A stretch of DNA of 64,000 nucleotides from Amycolatopsis solani. Lineage in GTDB: Bacteria > Actinomycetota > Actinomycetes > Mycobacteriales > Pseudonocardiaceae. The position numbers and the translations under genes were made by a program. Shown piece after piece: positions 33,166 through 42,624 of this stretch (position 1 is the stretch's first letter; every line of letters begins with the position of its first letter). The DNA is taken from positions 1,116,001-1,180,000 of the forward strand of contig NZ_JAWQJT010000002.1 of the NCBI RefSeq assembly GCF_033441515.1, given 5' to 3'. The notes under the pieces are model-generated. The model was not told where the DNA came from. It ran no database searches and was given only the letters and a program-made list of their open reading frames with translations.

Positions 33166-33190
33166 CTTGCAGTACGCTTGCACGCCTTGC
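33166..33190. promoter_or_regulatory. CTTGC direct repeats upstream of the SARP regulator
   Basis: CTTGC occurs at 33166-33170, 33177-33181 and 33186-33190, spaced by 11 and 9 bases. SARP regulators bind short direct repeats about 11 bases apart upstream of -10, so these could be an autoregulatory site. The spacing fits only for the first pair; chance is not excluded. Confidence 0.35.
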
Positions 33191-33217
33191 CCCGGCCGGG
33201 TGAACGGAGGTGACCGG

Positions 33218-36193
33218 GTGGAGTTCCGCGTCCTCGGCGCCGTCGAGGCCACGGCGGACGGCGCCCCGGTCGACCTCGGCTCCCGCAAGCAGCGGCTCGT
33301 GCTCGCCGTGCTGCTCCTCGACGCCGGCCGCCCGGTCTCGCGCGACCGGCTCGTGGACCTGCTCTGGCCCGCCGATCCCCCGGCGAGCGCGCGCGGCACC
33401 GTCCAGGCGCTGGTCTCCCGGATCCGCGCGGTCTTCCGCGCCGCGGGTGGCCCCGAGCTGGTCACCGAAGGGCACGGGTACGTCCTGCGCGCCGCCCCGG
33501 ACGCGGTCGACGCGCACCGCTTCACCGCGCTCGTCCACCGGGCGCGCGCGGCCGGCGACGAAACCGCCGTGGCACTGCTGGGCGAGGCGCTCGCGCTGTG
33601 GCGGGGCGACGCGCTCGCCGGGGCCGCCGACCCCGACGTCGCCGAGCGGCTCCTCGCCGGCCTGAACGAGGCCCGGTGGAGCGCGCTGGAGGACCGGATC
33701 GACGCGCAGCTCCGGCTGGGGCAGGGCCGGGCCGTCCTGGCCGAGCTCACCGAACTGGTCGCCGCGCACCCGCTTCGCCAGCGGTTCGTCGGCCAGCTGA
33801 TGCTCGCCCTGCACCGCGAAGGCCGCACCGACGCCGCGCTCGCCGCCTTCCGCGGCCTGCGCACCCGGCTCGCCGCCGAGCTCGGGCTCGACCCGGCGCC
33901 CGAGCTGACCCGCCTCGAAGCCGCGATCCTGGCCGGCGATCCCGCGCTCGACGCCGCGCCCGAGCCGGACGCCGTCACCCCGGTGCGCCCGGCCCAGCTC
34001 CCCCACGACGTCCGCGCCTTCACCGGCCGCGCCGTCGACCTGGCCCGGCTCGACGAACCGGCCGGCCCCGGCGCCGGCCCGGACATCCGGCTGGTCACCG
34101 GGACCGCGGGTGTCGGCAAGACCGCGCTCGCCGTCCGGTGGGCGCACCGCGTCCGGGACCGGTTCCCCGACGGCCAGCTCTACCTGGACCTGCGCGGGTT
34201 CGACCCCGACCACGAGCCGCTCACGCCCGCCGTCGCGGCCGCGCAGCTGCTGCGGGCGCTGGGCACCGGCCCGCGCGCGATCCCGCCGGACCCGGACGGG
34301 CGCACGGCGCTGTGGCGCTCGCTGCTGGCCGACCGGCGGGTGCTGGTCCTGCTCGACAACGCCCGCGACAGCGCGCAGGTGACGCCGCTGCTGCCGCCGT
34401 CGGGCACCGTGCTGATCACCAGCCGCCAGCGGCTCGGCGACCTGATCGCCCGCACCGGCGCCCGCGCGGTCCCGCTGTCCGTGCTGCCACCGGCCGACGC
34501 CCGGCAGCTGCTGGAAACGGTGCTCGGCCCGGCCGCGGTCGCCGCCGACCCGGCCGCCGCGGCCGAGCTGGCCCGGCTCTGCGGGCACCTCCCGCTGGCG
34601 TTGCGGCTGGCCGCGGCGAACCTCGCCGCCGGCGAGGCGTCCGGGATCGCCGAGCTGGCCCGCGAACTGGCCGGGGGCGACCCGCTGGCCGGGCTGAGCG
34701 TCGACGGCGCCGAGGAAAGCGCGGTGACGACGGCGTTCTCGGTGTCCTACCGCGCGCTGCCCGCCGAGCACCGCCTGCTGTTCCGGCGGCTCGCGCTGGT
34801 GCCGGGGCAGACGTTCACCGCGCCGGTCGCCGCCGAGATCGCCGGGGTCACCGAAAGCCACGCGAGCCGGCTGCTCAAGGCCCTCGCCGCCGCCCACCTC
34901 GTCGAGCGGCACCTGCCCGGCCGCTACCGCTTCCACGACCTGCTGCGCAGCTACGCCGCGACCAGGTCCGCCGCCGACGACCCGCCCGCGGACCGGGACG
35001 CGGCGCGCCGCCGGTTGTTCGACCACTACCTCGCGACGGCCGACGCCGCGGGCCGCGTGCTGATCCCGCACTTCCTCCGCCTCCCACGCGCAGCACCCGC
35101 GCCCGTCTTCGACGGCACGGAAGCGGCCCTGGACTGGCTGGACACGGAGTGGCCGAACCTCGCCGCGGCCGTCGAACACCCCGAGGCGCGCGAGTACGCC
35201 TGGCACCTGGCCGACGCGCTCCGGGCGTTCTTCCACCACCGCGGCCACCACGCCGAGTGGCTCGAAACAGCCACGACCGCGCTCGCCGCCGCCCAAGCCG
35301 CGGGCGCCCGCCAGGCCCAGGCGGCGATGCGGTTGTCGATCGCGCTCGCCGGCGTCAACAGCGGCCGCTACGCCGACGCCCGCGCGCACCTGACGACGGT
35401 CCTGCACGACGGGCTGGCCGCGGACTGGCCCGCCGGCCGCGCGGCGGTGCTGAACAACCTGAGCGCCGTCCACCAGCGCCTCGGCGACCCGCACGAGGCG
35501 ATCGCGTGCGGCCTGGAATCGCTGCGGCTGTGCGAAGAACTCGGGATCCCGGGTGTGACGATGGCGCTGGCCAACGTCGGCTTCGCCTGCGGCCAGGTCG
35601 GCGACCTCGACGAAGCCCTGCGGCACTTCGGCCGCGCCCTGGAGATCGCGGAACGCGACGGCGCCCGGTTCAGCGTGGCGGTGGTCCTGGTCGACCTCGG
35701 CCACGTATACCGCGACCTCGGCGACCCGGTCGCGGCGTCGTTCTACGAGCGGGCGCTGACGGCGAACCGCGAGCTGGGCTACCAGTACGGCGAAGCGGCG
35801 GCGCTGTCCGGCCGGGCGGTGCTGGAGTCCCGCGCGGGCGACGCCACGCGCGCGTTGACCGACGCGGCGGACGCGGTGGAGCTGACCCGCCGCATCGGCG
35901 ACCGCGGCACGGAGGCGTCGGCGCTGGCAGCCCTAGGTGAGACGTGCCTGCGGTTGAACCGCCCGTCCGAGGCGGTCCAGCCGCTGTCGGCGGCGCTGGA
36001 GATCGCGCGCGAGACGAGCTTCACGTGGTGCGAGGCGGCGGCGTTGACCGGCCTCGCCGAGGCGGCGCTCGCACTGGGTGACGCGGAGGAAGCCCGCACG
36101 CACGGCGAAGCGGCGGCCAAGCTGGCGGCCCAGTCCGGCTACCGCCCCCTGGAGACACGAGCCGCCCGCACCCTCGACGAGGGCGCGGGCTGA
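33218..36193 (+). CDS. SARP-type regulator with NB-ARC ATPase and TPR repeats (AfsR/DnrI family)
   Basis: 991 residues. OmpR-type winged-helix DNA-binding domain (1-~90: FRVLGAVEATADGAPVDLGSRKQRLVLAVLLLDAG, RDRLVDLLWP), BTAD (~95-245: HRFTALVHRARAAG, LALWRGDALAG, RWSALEDRIDAQL, HREGRTDAALAAFRGLRTRLAAELG), NB-ARC (~265-560: VTGTAGVGKTALAVRWAHR Walker A, VLVLLDNA Walker B, LARLCGHLPLALRLAAANLAAG), a winged helix and about eight TPRs (~650-980). GTG 33218 is 7 bases after GGAGG. Usually activates antibiotic or secondary-metabolite genes; no biosynthetic cluster is in the window. Confidence 0.9.
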   Translation: MEFRVLGAVEATADGAPVDLGSRKQRLVLAVLLLDAGRPVSRDRLVDLLWPADPPASARGTVQALVSRIRAVFRAAGGPELVTEGHGYVLRAAPDAVDAHRFTALVHRARAAGDETAVALLGEALALWRGDALAGAADPDVAERLLAGLNEARWSALEDRIDAQLRLGQGRAVLAELTELVAAHPLRQRFVGQLMLALHREGRTDAALAAFRGLRTRLAAELGLDPAPELTRLEAAILAGDPALDAAPEPDAVTPVRPAQLPHDVRAFTGRAVDLARLDEPAGPGAGPDIRLVTGTAGVGKTALAVRWAHRVRDRFPDGQLYLDLRGFDPDHEPLTPAVAAAQLLRALGTGPRAIPPDPDGRTALWRSLLADRRVLVLLDNARDSAQVTPLLPPSGTVLITSRQRLGDLIARTGARAVPLSVLPPADARQLLETVLGPAAVAADPAAAAELARLCGHLPLALRLAAANLAAGEASGIAELARELAGGDPLAGLSVDGAEESAVTTAFSVSYRALPAEHRLLFRRLALVPGQTFTAPVAAEIAGVTESHASRLLKALAAAHLVERHLPGRYRFHDLLRSYAATRSAADDPPADRDAARRRLFDHYLATADAAGRVLIPHFLRLPRAAPAPVFDGTEAALDWLDTEWPNLAAAVEHPEAREYAWHLADALRAFFHHRGHHAEWLETATTALAAAQAAGARQAQAAMRLSIALAGVNSGRYADARAHLTTVLHDGLAADWPAGRAAVLNNLSAVHQRLGDPHEAIACGLESLRLCEELGIPGVTMALANVGFACGQVGDLDEALRHFGRALEIAERDGARFSVAVVLVDLGHVYRDLGDPVAASFYERALTANRELGYQYGEAAALSGRAVLESRAGDATRALTDAADAVELTRRIGDRGTEASALAALGETCLRLNRPSEAVQPLSAALEIARETSFTWCEAAALTGLAEAALALGDAEEARTHGEAAAKLAAQSGYRPLETRAARTLDEGAG

Positions 36194-36202
36194 CTCGCGG
36201 GC

Positions 36203-37408
36203 TCAGCAGCTGCCGGTGGGCGGGGCCGAGCACTTCACGCGGGAGAGGATCGTCGCGAAGTTGTCGTGGTAGGCCGTGCTGATGGCCGGGTTCTCCACCT
36301 TGATCAGGATCTCGTCGTTGTCGCGCAGCGCCGCGCCCGACACGTTGTGCGAGCCGGTGAAGACGATCGACCGGTGGGCCGTCTCGTTGTAGTGGCCGGT
36401 GTAGAGCATGTACTTCGAGTGGACCGTGATCTCGCGGCCGTTCACCGTCGAGCTGTAGCGCTTGAGCGTCACGTTCGCCTTGCCCTTGAGCGCGGCGAGC
36501 GCGGCCGTGCCGATGGTGCCGTAGACGATCCGGACCTGGCAGCCCAGCTTCGCGATCCGGGCCAGCTCGGTGACCACCGGGGTGCGCGAGTCGGCGATGT
36601 TCGCCTGGGCGACGTCGAGCGCGCAGCCCGCCTCGTACTTGGTGATCCACTTCAGCAGCTGCGCCCACGTGTCGGTGGCGAACTCCTCCGAGGTGCCGCC
36701 CTTCGAGTCCGCGCGCGGCGAGAGGTAGCTGGTGACGCCGCTGTCCGGCGACTTGTGGTAGCCGCCGTCGTCGAAGTAGCCGTTGTCCTTCTTCTGCGCC
36801 AGCATCTTCCGCACGTGCCCGAGGTAGAAGCCGTACAGGTCGGGGTCGCCGTAGGTGAGCAGGGCGTTGTTGAACATGTTGCCCTGCGCCGTGGTCAGGT
36901 TGTGGGAGCCGATGACGACGACGTCCTTCTTGCCCTCGGTCTCGGAGAACATCCACAGCTTGTCGTGGTTGATCGAGTGCGGGCTGCCGCCGTGGGCGAT
37001 GCACCCGGTGTCGATCCCGCCGGTGCCGCAGAACACCAGCTGGGTGAGCCCGGCGGACTTGAGGATCGGCATCGCGGTGTTCGCCGGGTCGTCGTCGGCG
37101 CCGCCGTCGATGGCGATCCGCACCTTGACGCCGCGGGCCTGCGCCGCCTTGATCGCTTCGGCGACCGCGGGGCGGGTCCAGCTGTAGACGGAGAAGTGGA
37201 TCTCCGCGCCGGCCGGGGTTCCGTCGACCAGCTGGACCAGTCGTTGTTCGATCGAGTGGTCGCGGTCGCCGTTCTCGGCCGGGGTGTTGAAGAGCGCTTC
37301 CATCCCGCTCGCGGCGACGTCGGCCGAGGCGGCGGTCGCGACCGCGCCGCCGGACAGCGTGAGCAGCGCGCAGACGGCCGCGGCCAGCGCTTTGATCTTG
37401 GGGACCAT
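36203..37408 (-). CDS. Secreted phospholipase D-like protein
   Basis: 401 residues; signal peptide ~1-30 (LAAAVCALLTLSGGAVATA, cleavage after SA). Two PLD motifs: HDKLWMFSE with GSHNLT (~155-180) and HSKYMLYTGHYNETAHRS...FTGSHN (~330-360), i.e. HxK...N in both halves, with the Asp of HKD replaced as is common in phosphodiesterase or nuclease members. Hydrolyses a phosphodiester in lipids or nucleic acid outside the cell; substrate unknown. ATG 37408 has GGGAGG upstream. Divergent from the acyl-CoA synthetase with ~120 bases between. Confidence 0.85.
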   Translation of the reverse strand: MVPKIKALAAAVCALLTLSGGAVATAASADVAASGMEALFNTPAENGDRDHSIEQRLVQLVDGTPAGAEIHFSVYSWTRPAVAEAIKAAQARGVKVRIAIDGGADDDPANTAMPILKSAGLTQLVFCGTGGIDTGCIAHGGSPHSINHDKLWMFSETEGKKDVVVIGSHNLTTAQGNMFNNALLTYGDPDLYGFYLGHVRKMLAQKKDNGYFDDGGYHKSPDSGVTSYLSPRADSKGGTSEEFATDTWAQLLKWITKYEAGCALDVAQANIADSRTPVVTELARIAKLGCQVRIVYGTIGTAALAALKGKANVTLKRYSSTVNGREITVHSKYMLYTGHYNETAHRSIVFTGSHNVSGAALRDNDEILIKVENPAISTAYHDNFATILSRVKCSAPPTGSC

Positions 37409-37444
37409 GTCTTCCTCCCTGTCGGATGGCCCCAAGCTCGCAAC

Positions 37445-37469
37445 CCGGCGTACAAGATCCGTACACCGG
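37445..37469. promoter_or_regulatory. Inverted repeat between PLD and acyl-CoA synthetase genes
   Basis: CCGGCGTAC (37445-37453) and GTACACCGG (37461-37469) match in 8 of 9 positions around AAGATCC. Located in the divergent promoter region; may be bound by a TetR- or GntR-type regulator of fatty-acid use, but no such gene is adjacent. Confidence 0.3.
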
Positions 37470-37530
37470 GCGCATACCCGGCGAACCGGCCAGGCTTGCG
37501 AGTTCGCCCGCCCGGGCCGAGACTGCCGGG

Positions 37531-39117
37531 ATGGATCAGCCGTTCTCCGGGGCGACCACCGCCCTCGTCGGCCGGGCGCGGCAGCACGCGCTCGGTGACC
37601 TGCTCCGCCGGACCGCCGCGCGGGTGCCGGGCAAGCTCGCCGTCGTCGACGGGACGCGGCGGCTCACCTTCGCCGAGTTCGAGGCCGCCGCCAACCGGTG
37701 TGCCCACGCGCTCGCCGCGCGGGGCCTGCGCAAGGGTGACCGGCTCGCGCTGCTCGGCCACAACTGCTGGCAGTACGGCGCGCTCGCCTTCGCCACCGCC
37801 AAGCTCGGCGTGCTGCTCGTGCCGGTCAACTTCATGCTCGGCGCCGACGAGATCGCCTACATCCTCCGCCACGCCGAGGTCTCCGCCTTCATCGCCGAGG
37901 ACGCGCTCGAACCGACCGCGCGGAAGGCGCTCGAACTCGCCGGCCTGGACGACGTCGTCCGCGGGCGGATCGGGACGGGTGGCGAGTGGGAGGACGTCGA
38001 CGGCTGGCTGTCCGAAGGGGACACCGCGCCGCCGGACGTCTTCGTCGCCGACGACGACCCGCTGCGGATCATGTACACCTCGGGCACGGAGTCGCGGCCC
38101 AAGGGCGTGCTGCTCTCCAGCCGGTCCCTGATCGCGCAGTACGTCTCGTGCGTGGTCGACGGCGGCATGAGCGCCGACGACGTTGAGGTGCATTCCCTGC
38201 CGCTGTACCACTGCGCGCAGCTCGACTGCTTCTTTTCCGTCGACGTCTACCTCGGCGCCACCAGCGTGATCCTGCCCGGCCCGGACCCGGCCGCGCTGCT
38301 CGCCGCCGTCGAACGGGAACGCGCGACGAAGCTCTTCGCGCCGCCGACGGTGTGGATCTCCCTGCTGCGCCACGAAAACTTCGACCGCACCGACCTCTCC
38401 AGTCTGCGAAAGGGTTACTACGGCGCGTCCGCGATGCCGGTCGAGGTGCTGCGGGAACTGCGCCGCCGGCTGCCCGGCGTCGAGCTGTGGAACTTCTACG
38501 GCCAGACGGAGATGTCGCCGCTGGCCACGATCCTGCGCCCGCACGAGCAGCTCGACCGGGCCGGGTCGGCTGGGCGGGCCTCGCTCAACGTCGAGACCCG
38601 GATCGTCGACGACGAGGACGAGCCGGTCGCGCCCGGTGTGGTGGGCGAGATCGTGCACCGCAGCCCGCACGCCACCCTCGGCTACTACCGCGACGAAGAA
38701 AAGACGGCCGAGGCGTTCCGCGCCGGCTGGTTCCACTCCGGCGACCTCGGCGTCGTCGACGAGGACGGCTACCTGTCCGTCGTGGACCGCAAGAAGGACA
38801 TGATCAAGACCGGCGGCGAAAACGTCGCCAGCCGCGAGGTCGAAGAAGCGTTGTACCTCCTCGACGGCGTCGCCGAAGCCGCGGTGTTCGGGATCAGCCA
38901 TCCACACTGGATCGAAGCGGTCACCGCCGTCGTCGTGCCGCGGGAAGGCGTCACGCTCACCACAGCGCAAGTGATCGACCACGCGAAGTCACACCTCGCC
39001 GGTTACAAATGTCCCAAGTACGTCGTATTCACGGACCGGCTTCCCAAGAATCCGAGCGGCAAGATCGTCAAACGAGAATTGCGGGAACGACACAAAGGAC
39101 TCGCGACCGAGAGCTGA
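37531..39117 (+). CDS. AMP-dependent acyl-CoA synthetase
   Basis: 528 residues of the ANL superfamily: A3 motif MYTSGTESRPKGVLLS, A5 LWNFYGQTEMSPLATI, A7 GWFHSGDLGVVDEDGYL, A8 VDRKKDMIKTGGENVASREVEE, catalytic Lys in NPSGKIVKRE at the C-terminus (K~511). Activates a carboxylic acid to acyl-AMP and acyl-CoA; the fatty-acyl or aryl substrate is unknown. ATG 37531 is used; the frame extends to 37426 without a site. Followed by a ~200-base gap with no gene. Confidence 0.9.
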   Translation: MDQPFSGATTALVGRARQHALGDLLRRTAARVPGKLAVVDGTRRLTFAEFEAAANRCAHALAARGLRKGDRLALLGHNCWQYGALAFATAKLGVLLVPVNFMLGADEIAYILRHAEVSAFIAEDALEPTARKALELAGLDDVVRGRIGTGGEWEDVDGWLSEGDTAPPDVFVADDDPLRIMYTSGTESRPKGVLLSSRSLIAQYVSCVVDGGMSADDVEVHSLPLYHCAQLDCFFSVDVYLGATSVILPGPDPAALLAAVERERATKLFAPPTVWISLLRHENFDRTDLSSLRKGYYGASAMPVEVLRELRRRLPGVELWNFYGQTEMSPLATILRPHEQLDRAGSAGRASLNVETRIVDDEDEPVAPGVVGEIVHRSPHATLGYYRDEEKTAEAFRAGWFHSGDLGVVDEDGYLSVVDRKKDMIKTGGENVASREVEEALYLLDGVAEAAVFGISHPHWIEAVTAVVVPREGVTLTTAQVIDHAKSHLAGYKCPKYVVFTDRLPKNPSGKIVKRELRERHKGLATES

Positions 39118-39318
39118 ACCACCGAAAACTGCTTGCGCGACACGGGAGACCGCGGATACCGTCGGCCACCCGCCACCGCCTTCCGAGGAACGCGGGCCGA
39201 CCGTCCCGCCAGGGCCAACCGGCCCGGAAACGTCGTACCCGCAAGCCATGGCGCGCGCCGTCCGTCGGGTCTAGGAATAGAGGCCGTCCGTCTTTCCCCG
39301 ATTCGAAGGGATTCGCTC

Positions 39319-39540
39319 GTGTCCGTTTTCATCGCCGTCCTCCTCGCCCTGGGAGCAGGGCTGGTCGTCGGCAGCCGGGTCCACAGTGCCCGGGAAGCCC
39401 GCTCCAACTACTCCGCCTACCGGGCCCGGACCGCGAAGGGGTTCGGCGAGATGATCCGGTCCACCGTTTCGGCCGGTGTCGCGGTGGTCGGCGCGCTCGT
39501 GCTCCTCTTCATCCTGCTGAACGTGCTCCAGCAGGCCTGA
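39319..39540 (+). CDS. Small membrane protein
   Basis: 73 residues from GTG 39319 with GAAGGG 8 bases before. Two hydrophobic segments: VFIAVLLALGAGLVVGS (~3-19) and AGVAVVGALVLLFILLNVL (~52-70), with a charged, Arg/Lys-rich loop between. No known family. Gap 39118-39318 before it contains nothing recognisable. Confidence 0.6.
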   Translation: MSVFIAVLLALGAGLVVGSRVHSAREARSNYSAYRARTAKGFGEMIRSTVSAGVAVVGALVLLFILLNVLQQA

Positions 39541-39635
39541 GCCCGGAACCCGACTCATGGCGGGTTGTTGCCGCCCCGGCCGCGGAGGACGCTTTTCCGT
39601 GGCCCCGACGGACGGGGCCGCGAAAGGACTCCCCC

Positions 39636-41720
39636 ATGAGATCGAGGGTGCTTTCTGCTGCGCTCGGTGCGGCCGTAGGCCTGCTGGGCACAGCCGTCAC
39701 CGCCGCGCCGGCCGAGGCCGCGGCGGTCTGCGGTGACCAGGTCGTCGGCAACGGCGGGTTCGAAAGCGGCACCACGCCGTGGACCCAGACCAGCGGGGTC
39801 ATCTCCGCCGCCACCACGGCGGAGCCGGCCCACGGCGGCACGATGGACGCCTGGCTCGACGGCTACGGCAGTACGCACACCGACACCCTTTCCCAGTCGC
39901 TGACGCTGCCCGCGGGCTGCGCGTCGGCGGCCCTGTCGTGGTGGTCGCACATCGACACCAAGGAGACGACGACCAGCAGCGCCTACGACAAGCTGGTGGT
40001 GCAGGTCGGCGCCGACACCCTCGCGAGCTACTCGAACCTCGACAAGAACACCGGGTACGTCCAGCGCACGGTCGACGTGTCGCGCTACCTCGGCCAGACA
40101 GTGACGCTCAAAGTCACCGGGACCGAAGACTCGAGTCTGGCCACCAACTTCCTCCTGGACGACTTTTCGCTGACCACGACCGGTTCGCCGAACCCGCAGT
40201 CCCCGGTCGTCACCTCGCCCGGCGCCCAGTCCGGCGCCGCCGGCCAGGCCGTGTCGCTGCAGGTCCAGGCCAGTGACCCGCAGGGCGACGCGCTCACCTG
40301 GACCGCGACCGGCCTGCCCGCCGGGCTGGCCATCGGCGCGAGCACCGGGAAGATCACCGGCACGCCCACCACGGCCGGGACGTCGTCGGTCACGGTCACC
40401 GCCAAGGACCCCGCCGGCAACAGCGGCAGCGCGACCTTCGCCTGGACGATCACCGCGGCGCCGGCCGACTCCACGCGCACCCCGATCAACCCGGCCTACA
40501 CGGTGAACCTGACGTCGAACACCGCGGGCGACACGTGGAACGGCCACCAGAGCGTCAGCTTCACCAACGGCTCCGCGAGCGCGCTGCCCGAGGTCTACCT
40601 GCGGCTCTGGGACAACTACCACGGCAGCTGCCCGACGACGCCGATCACGGTCACCAACGTCACCGGCGGCACGGCGTCGGCGCTCAGCGTGAACTGCACG
40701 GCCATGAAGATCACGCTGCCCGCGCCCCTGGCCCAGGGCCAGTCCGCGACCATCGGGTTCGACCTGAAGATCGTCGTGCCCAGCGGCGCCGACCGGTTCG
40801 GCCACGACGGCGCGTACAACATGATCGGCAACGCGCTGCCGGTGCTCGCGGTCCGCGACGGCGCGGGCTGGCACCTCGACCCCTACACCAACAACGGCGA
40901 GTCCTTCTACACCGTGATCAGCGACTTCGACGTCACGCTGGTGCACCCGACGTCGCTGCTGACCCCGGCCACCGGCTCCTCGACCGAGACGACCAGCGGC
41001 ACCACGACGACCACGCACGCGACCGCGTCCAAGGTCCGTGACTTCGCCTGGGCCGCCGGGCCGTTCGCGAAGATCACCACGACGTCCGGCAAGGGTGTGC
41101 GGGTCAACGTCTACTCGGTCAGCGGGATCTCCACGAGCAGCGCGAACCAGATGCTGAGCCTGGCCGCCGACTCCATCGACGTCCACTCGGGCCGCTTCGG
41201 CGACTACCCGTACGGCGAGGTGGACGTGGTGCTGGACAACAACTTCTGGTTCGGCGGCATGGAGTACCCGGGCTTCGTGCTCGACCTCGTGTCGACCACG
41301 GCGCTCCCACACGAGCTGGCGCACCAGTGGTTCTACGGGATCGTCGGCGACGACGAATACAACTCCCCGTGGCTGGACGAGAGCTTCACCGACTACGCCA
41401 CCGACCTCTACCGCGGGGTCACCGGCAGCGGCTGCGGCATCACCTGGCAGTCGAGCGCGGAGAAGCTGACCAACTCGATGGCCTACTGGGACGCGCATTC
41501 GTCGCGGTACTCGACGGTCGTCTACAACTACGGCAAGTGCACGCTGCACGACCTGCGGCGGCTGCTCGGCGACACGGCGATGGCGAACCTGCTGAAGTCG
41601 TACGCGCAGTCGCACTGGTACGGCGTCTCGACCACCGCGGAGTTCAAGGCCGCGGCGCAGGCGGCGGCCGGGTCGACCGACCTGACGTCGTTCTGGGCCT
41701 CGCACCGCGTGGAGGGCTGA
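39636..41720 (+). CDS. Secreted M1-family (gluzincin) metallopeptidase with Ig-like domain
   Basis: 694 residues; signal peptide ~1-29 (GAAVGLLGTAVTAA, cleavage after EAA). A carbohydrate-binding jelly roll (~32-185, FLLDDFSL), a cadherin/putative Ig domain (~190-275: SPGAQSGAAGQAVSLQVQASDPQGD), then an aminopeptidase N-type region with GGMEYPG in place of GAMEN and zinc motif HELAHQW (H559, E560, H563) plus E582 (WLDESFTDY), exactly X18 apart as in M1. The C-terminal ERAP-like helical bundle is short. Cleaves peptides outside the cell. ATG 39636 follows AAAGGA. Confidence 0.87.
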   Translation: MRSRVLSAALGAAVGLLGTAVTAAPAEAAAVCGDQVVGNGGFESGTTPWTQTSGVISAATTAEPAHGGTMDAWLDGYGSTHTDTLSQSLTLPAGCASAALSWWSHIDTKETTTSSAYDKLVVQVGADTLASYSNLDKNTGYVQRTVDVSRYLGQTVTLKVTGTEDSSLATNFLLDDFSLTTTGSPNPQSPVVTSPGAQSGAAGQAVSLQVQASDPQGDALTWTATGLPAGLAIGASTGKITGTPTTAGTSSVTVTAKDPAGNSGSATFAWTITAAPADSTRTPINPAYTVNLTSNTAGDTWNGHQSVSFTNGSASALPEVYLRLWDNYHGSCPTTPITVTNVTGGTASALSVNCTAMKITLPAPLAQGQSATIGFDLKIVVPSGADRFGHDGAYNMIGNALPVLAVRDGAGWHLDPYTNNGESFYTVISDFDVTLVHPTSLLTPATGSSTETTSGTTTTTHATASKVRDFAWAAGPFAKITTTSGKGVRVNVYSVSGISTSSANQMLSLAADSIDVHSGRFGDYPYGEVDVVLDNNFWFGGMEYPGFVLDLVSTTALPHELAHQWFYGIVGDDEYNSPWLDESFTDYATDLYRGVTGSGCGITWQSSAEKLTNSMAYWDAHSSRYSTVVYNYGKCTLHDLRRLLGDTAMANLLKSYAQSHWYGVSTTAEFKAAAQAAAGSTDLTSFWASHRVEG

Positions 41721-41766
41721 GAAAACCGGTTGGAGTTCCCCGTCCACGTCCGCCACTGTGGGGGAC

Positions 41767-42624
41767 ATGGACGGGGAACGGCTGTTTTGCGACGTCGCGC
41801 TGGCCGAGCGGATCGAACGCGCCGAGGTGCGGCTGGTCGTCGAAAGCAGCGACGCGTCGCGCGCCCGCCGGGGTGACCCGCTCGGGTTCACCCGGCCGCT
41901 GGCCGGCGGGGTGGCCAGCTTCGCCGAGGCCGACTCGCCGTTCAACAAGGTCGCCGGTCTCGGCTTCGCCGGTCTGCCTGACGCGCTCGACGAGGTCGAA
42001 GCGGCCTTCGCCGAGCTGGGCGCGCCGGTGCAGATCGAGCTGTCGCAACTGGGCGACACGGCGGTCGGCGCGTTCCTGACCGGCCGCGGCTACCGGCTGG
42101 AGAACTACGAGAACGTGCTCGGCCGGCGACTCGGCGGCACCGGCTTTCCCGAGGGTGTCCGCCGGATCGGGGACGACGAGCTGGAGACGTGGCTGGCCGT
42201 CGTCGCCGACGCGTCGGCCGTCGCCGACACCGAAGGCGTGCTCTCGCACGAAGACTTCCCGCGCGAGACCATCGTCAACGCGCTGCGCGACATGCCGGGA
42301 ATGCTGCGCTTCGCCGCGGAACGGGACGGCGAATTCGCCGGGGGCGCCGGTCTTCGCGTCGCGGGCGGGATCGCGCAGCTGGGTGCCGCGGCGACGCTGC
42401 CCGCCCACCGCCGCCGCGGTGTGCAGACGGCACTCGTGCACGCCCGGCTCGCGGCGGCCGCCGAACTCGGGTGCGACCTCGCCGTGGTCACGACGCAGCC
42501 GGGGTCGCGCTCGCAGCGGAACGTGCAGCGGCTGGGGTTCGACCTGCTCTACGCGCGGGCCGTCCTGGTGAAGGGTGTTTCGGCGACGAGCTCCTCGGGC
42601 GCCGAGAGCCGCCAGGCTTCGTAG
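41767..42624 (+). CDS. GNAT-family acetyltransferase
   Basis: 285 residues. C-terminal GNAT half shows LGAAATLPAHRRRGVQTALVHARLAAAAELGCDLAVVTTQPGSRSQRNVQRLGFDLLYARAVL, the acetyl-CoA-binding (R/Q)xxGxA-like segment HRRRGVQTAL; N-terminal half is a divergent GNAT-like domain. Acceptor unknown. ATG 41767 after GTGGGGG. Its end overlaps the convergent YjbR gene by 76 bases. Confidence 0.85.
   Translation: MDGERLFCDVALAERIERAEVRLVVESSDASRARRGDPLGFTRPLAGGVASFAEADSPFNKVAGLGFAGLPDALDEVEAAFAELGAPVQIELSQLGDTAVGAFLTGRGYRLENYENVLGRRLGGTGFPEGVRRIGDDELETWLAVVADASAVADTEGVLSHEDFPRETIVNALRDMPGMLRFAAERDGEFAGGAGLRVAGGIAQLGAAATLPAHRRRGVQTALVHARLAAAAELGCDLAVVTTQPGSRSQRNVQRLGFDLLYARAVLVKGVSATSSSGAESRQAS

Noticed and set aside
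33218..36193. NB-ARC protein as the partner of the amyloid-motif protein at 16668
   Set aside because: Its ends contain a SARP DNA-binding domain and TPRs, with no V-Q-A-G type motif.
37431..37502. CTCGCAA ... TTGCGAG wide inverted repeat
   Set aside because: The 53-base distance between halves makes a single operator unlikely; kept only the tighter dyad 37445-37469.
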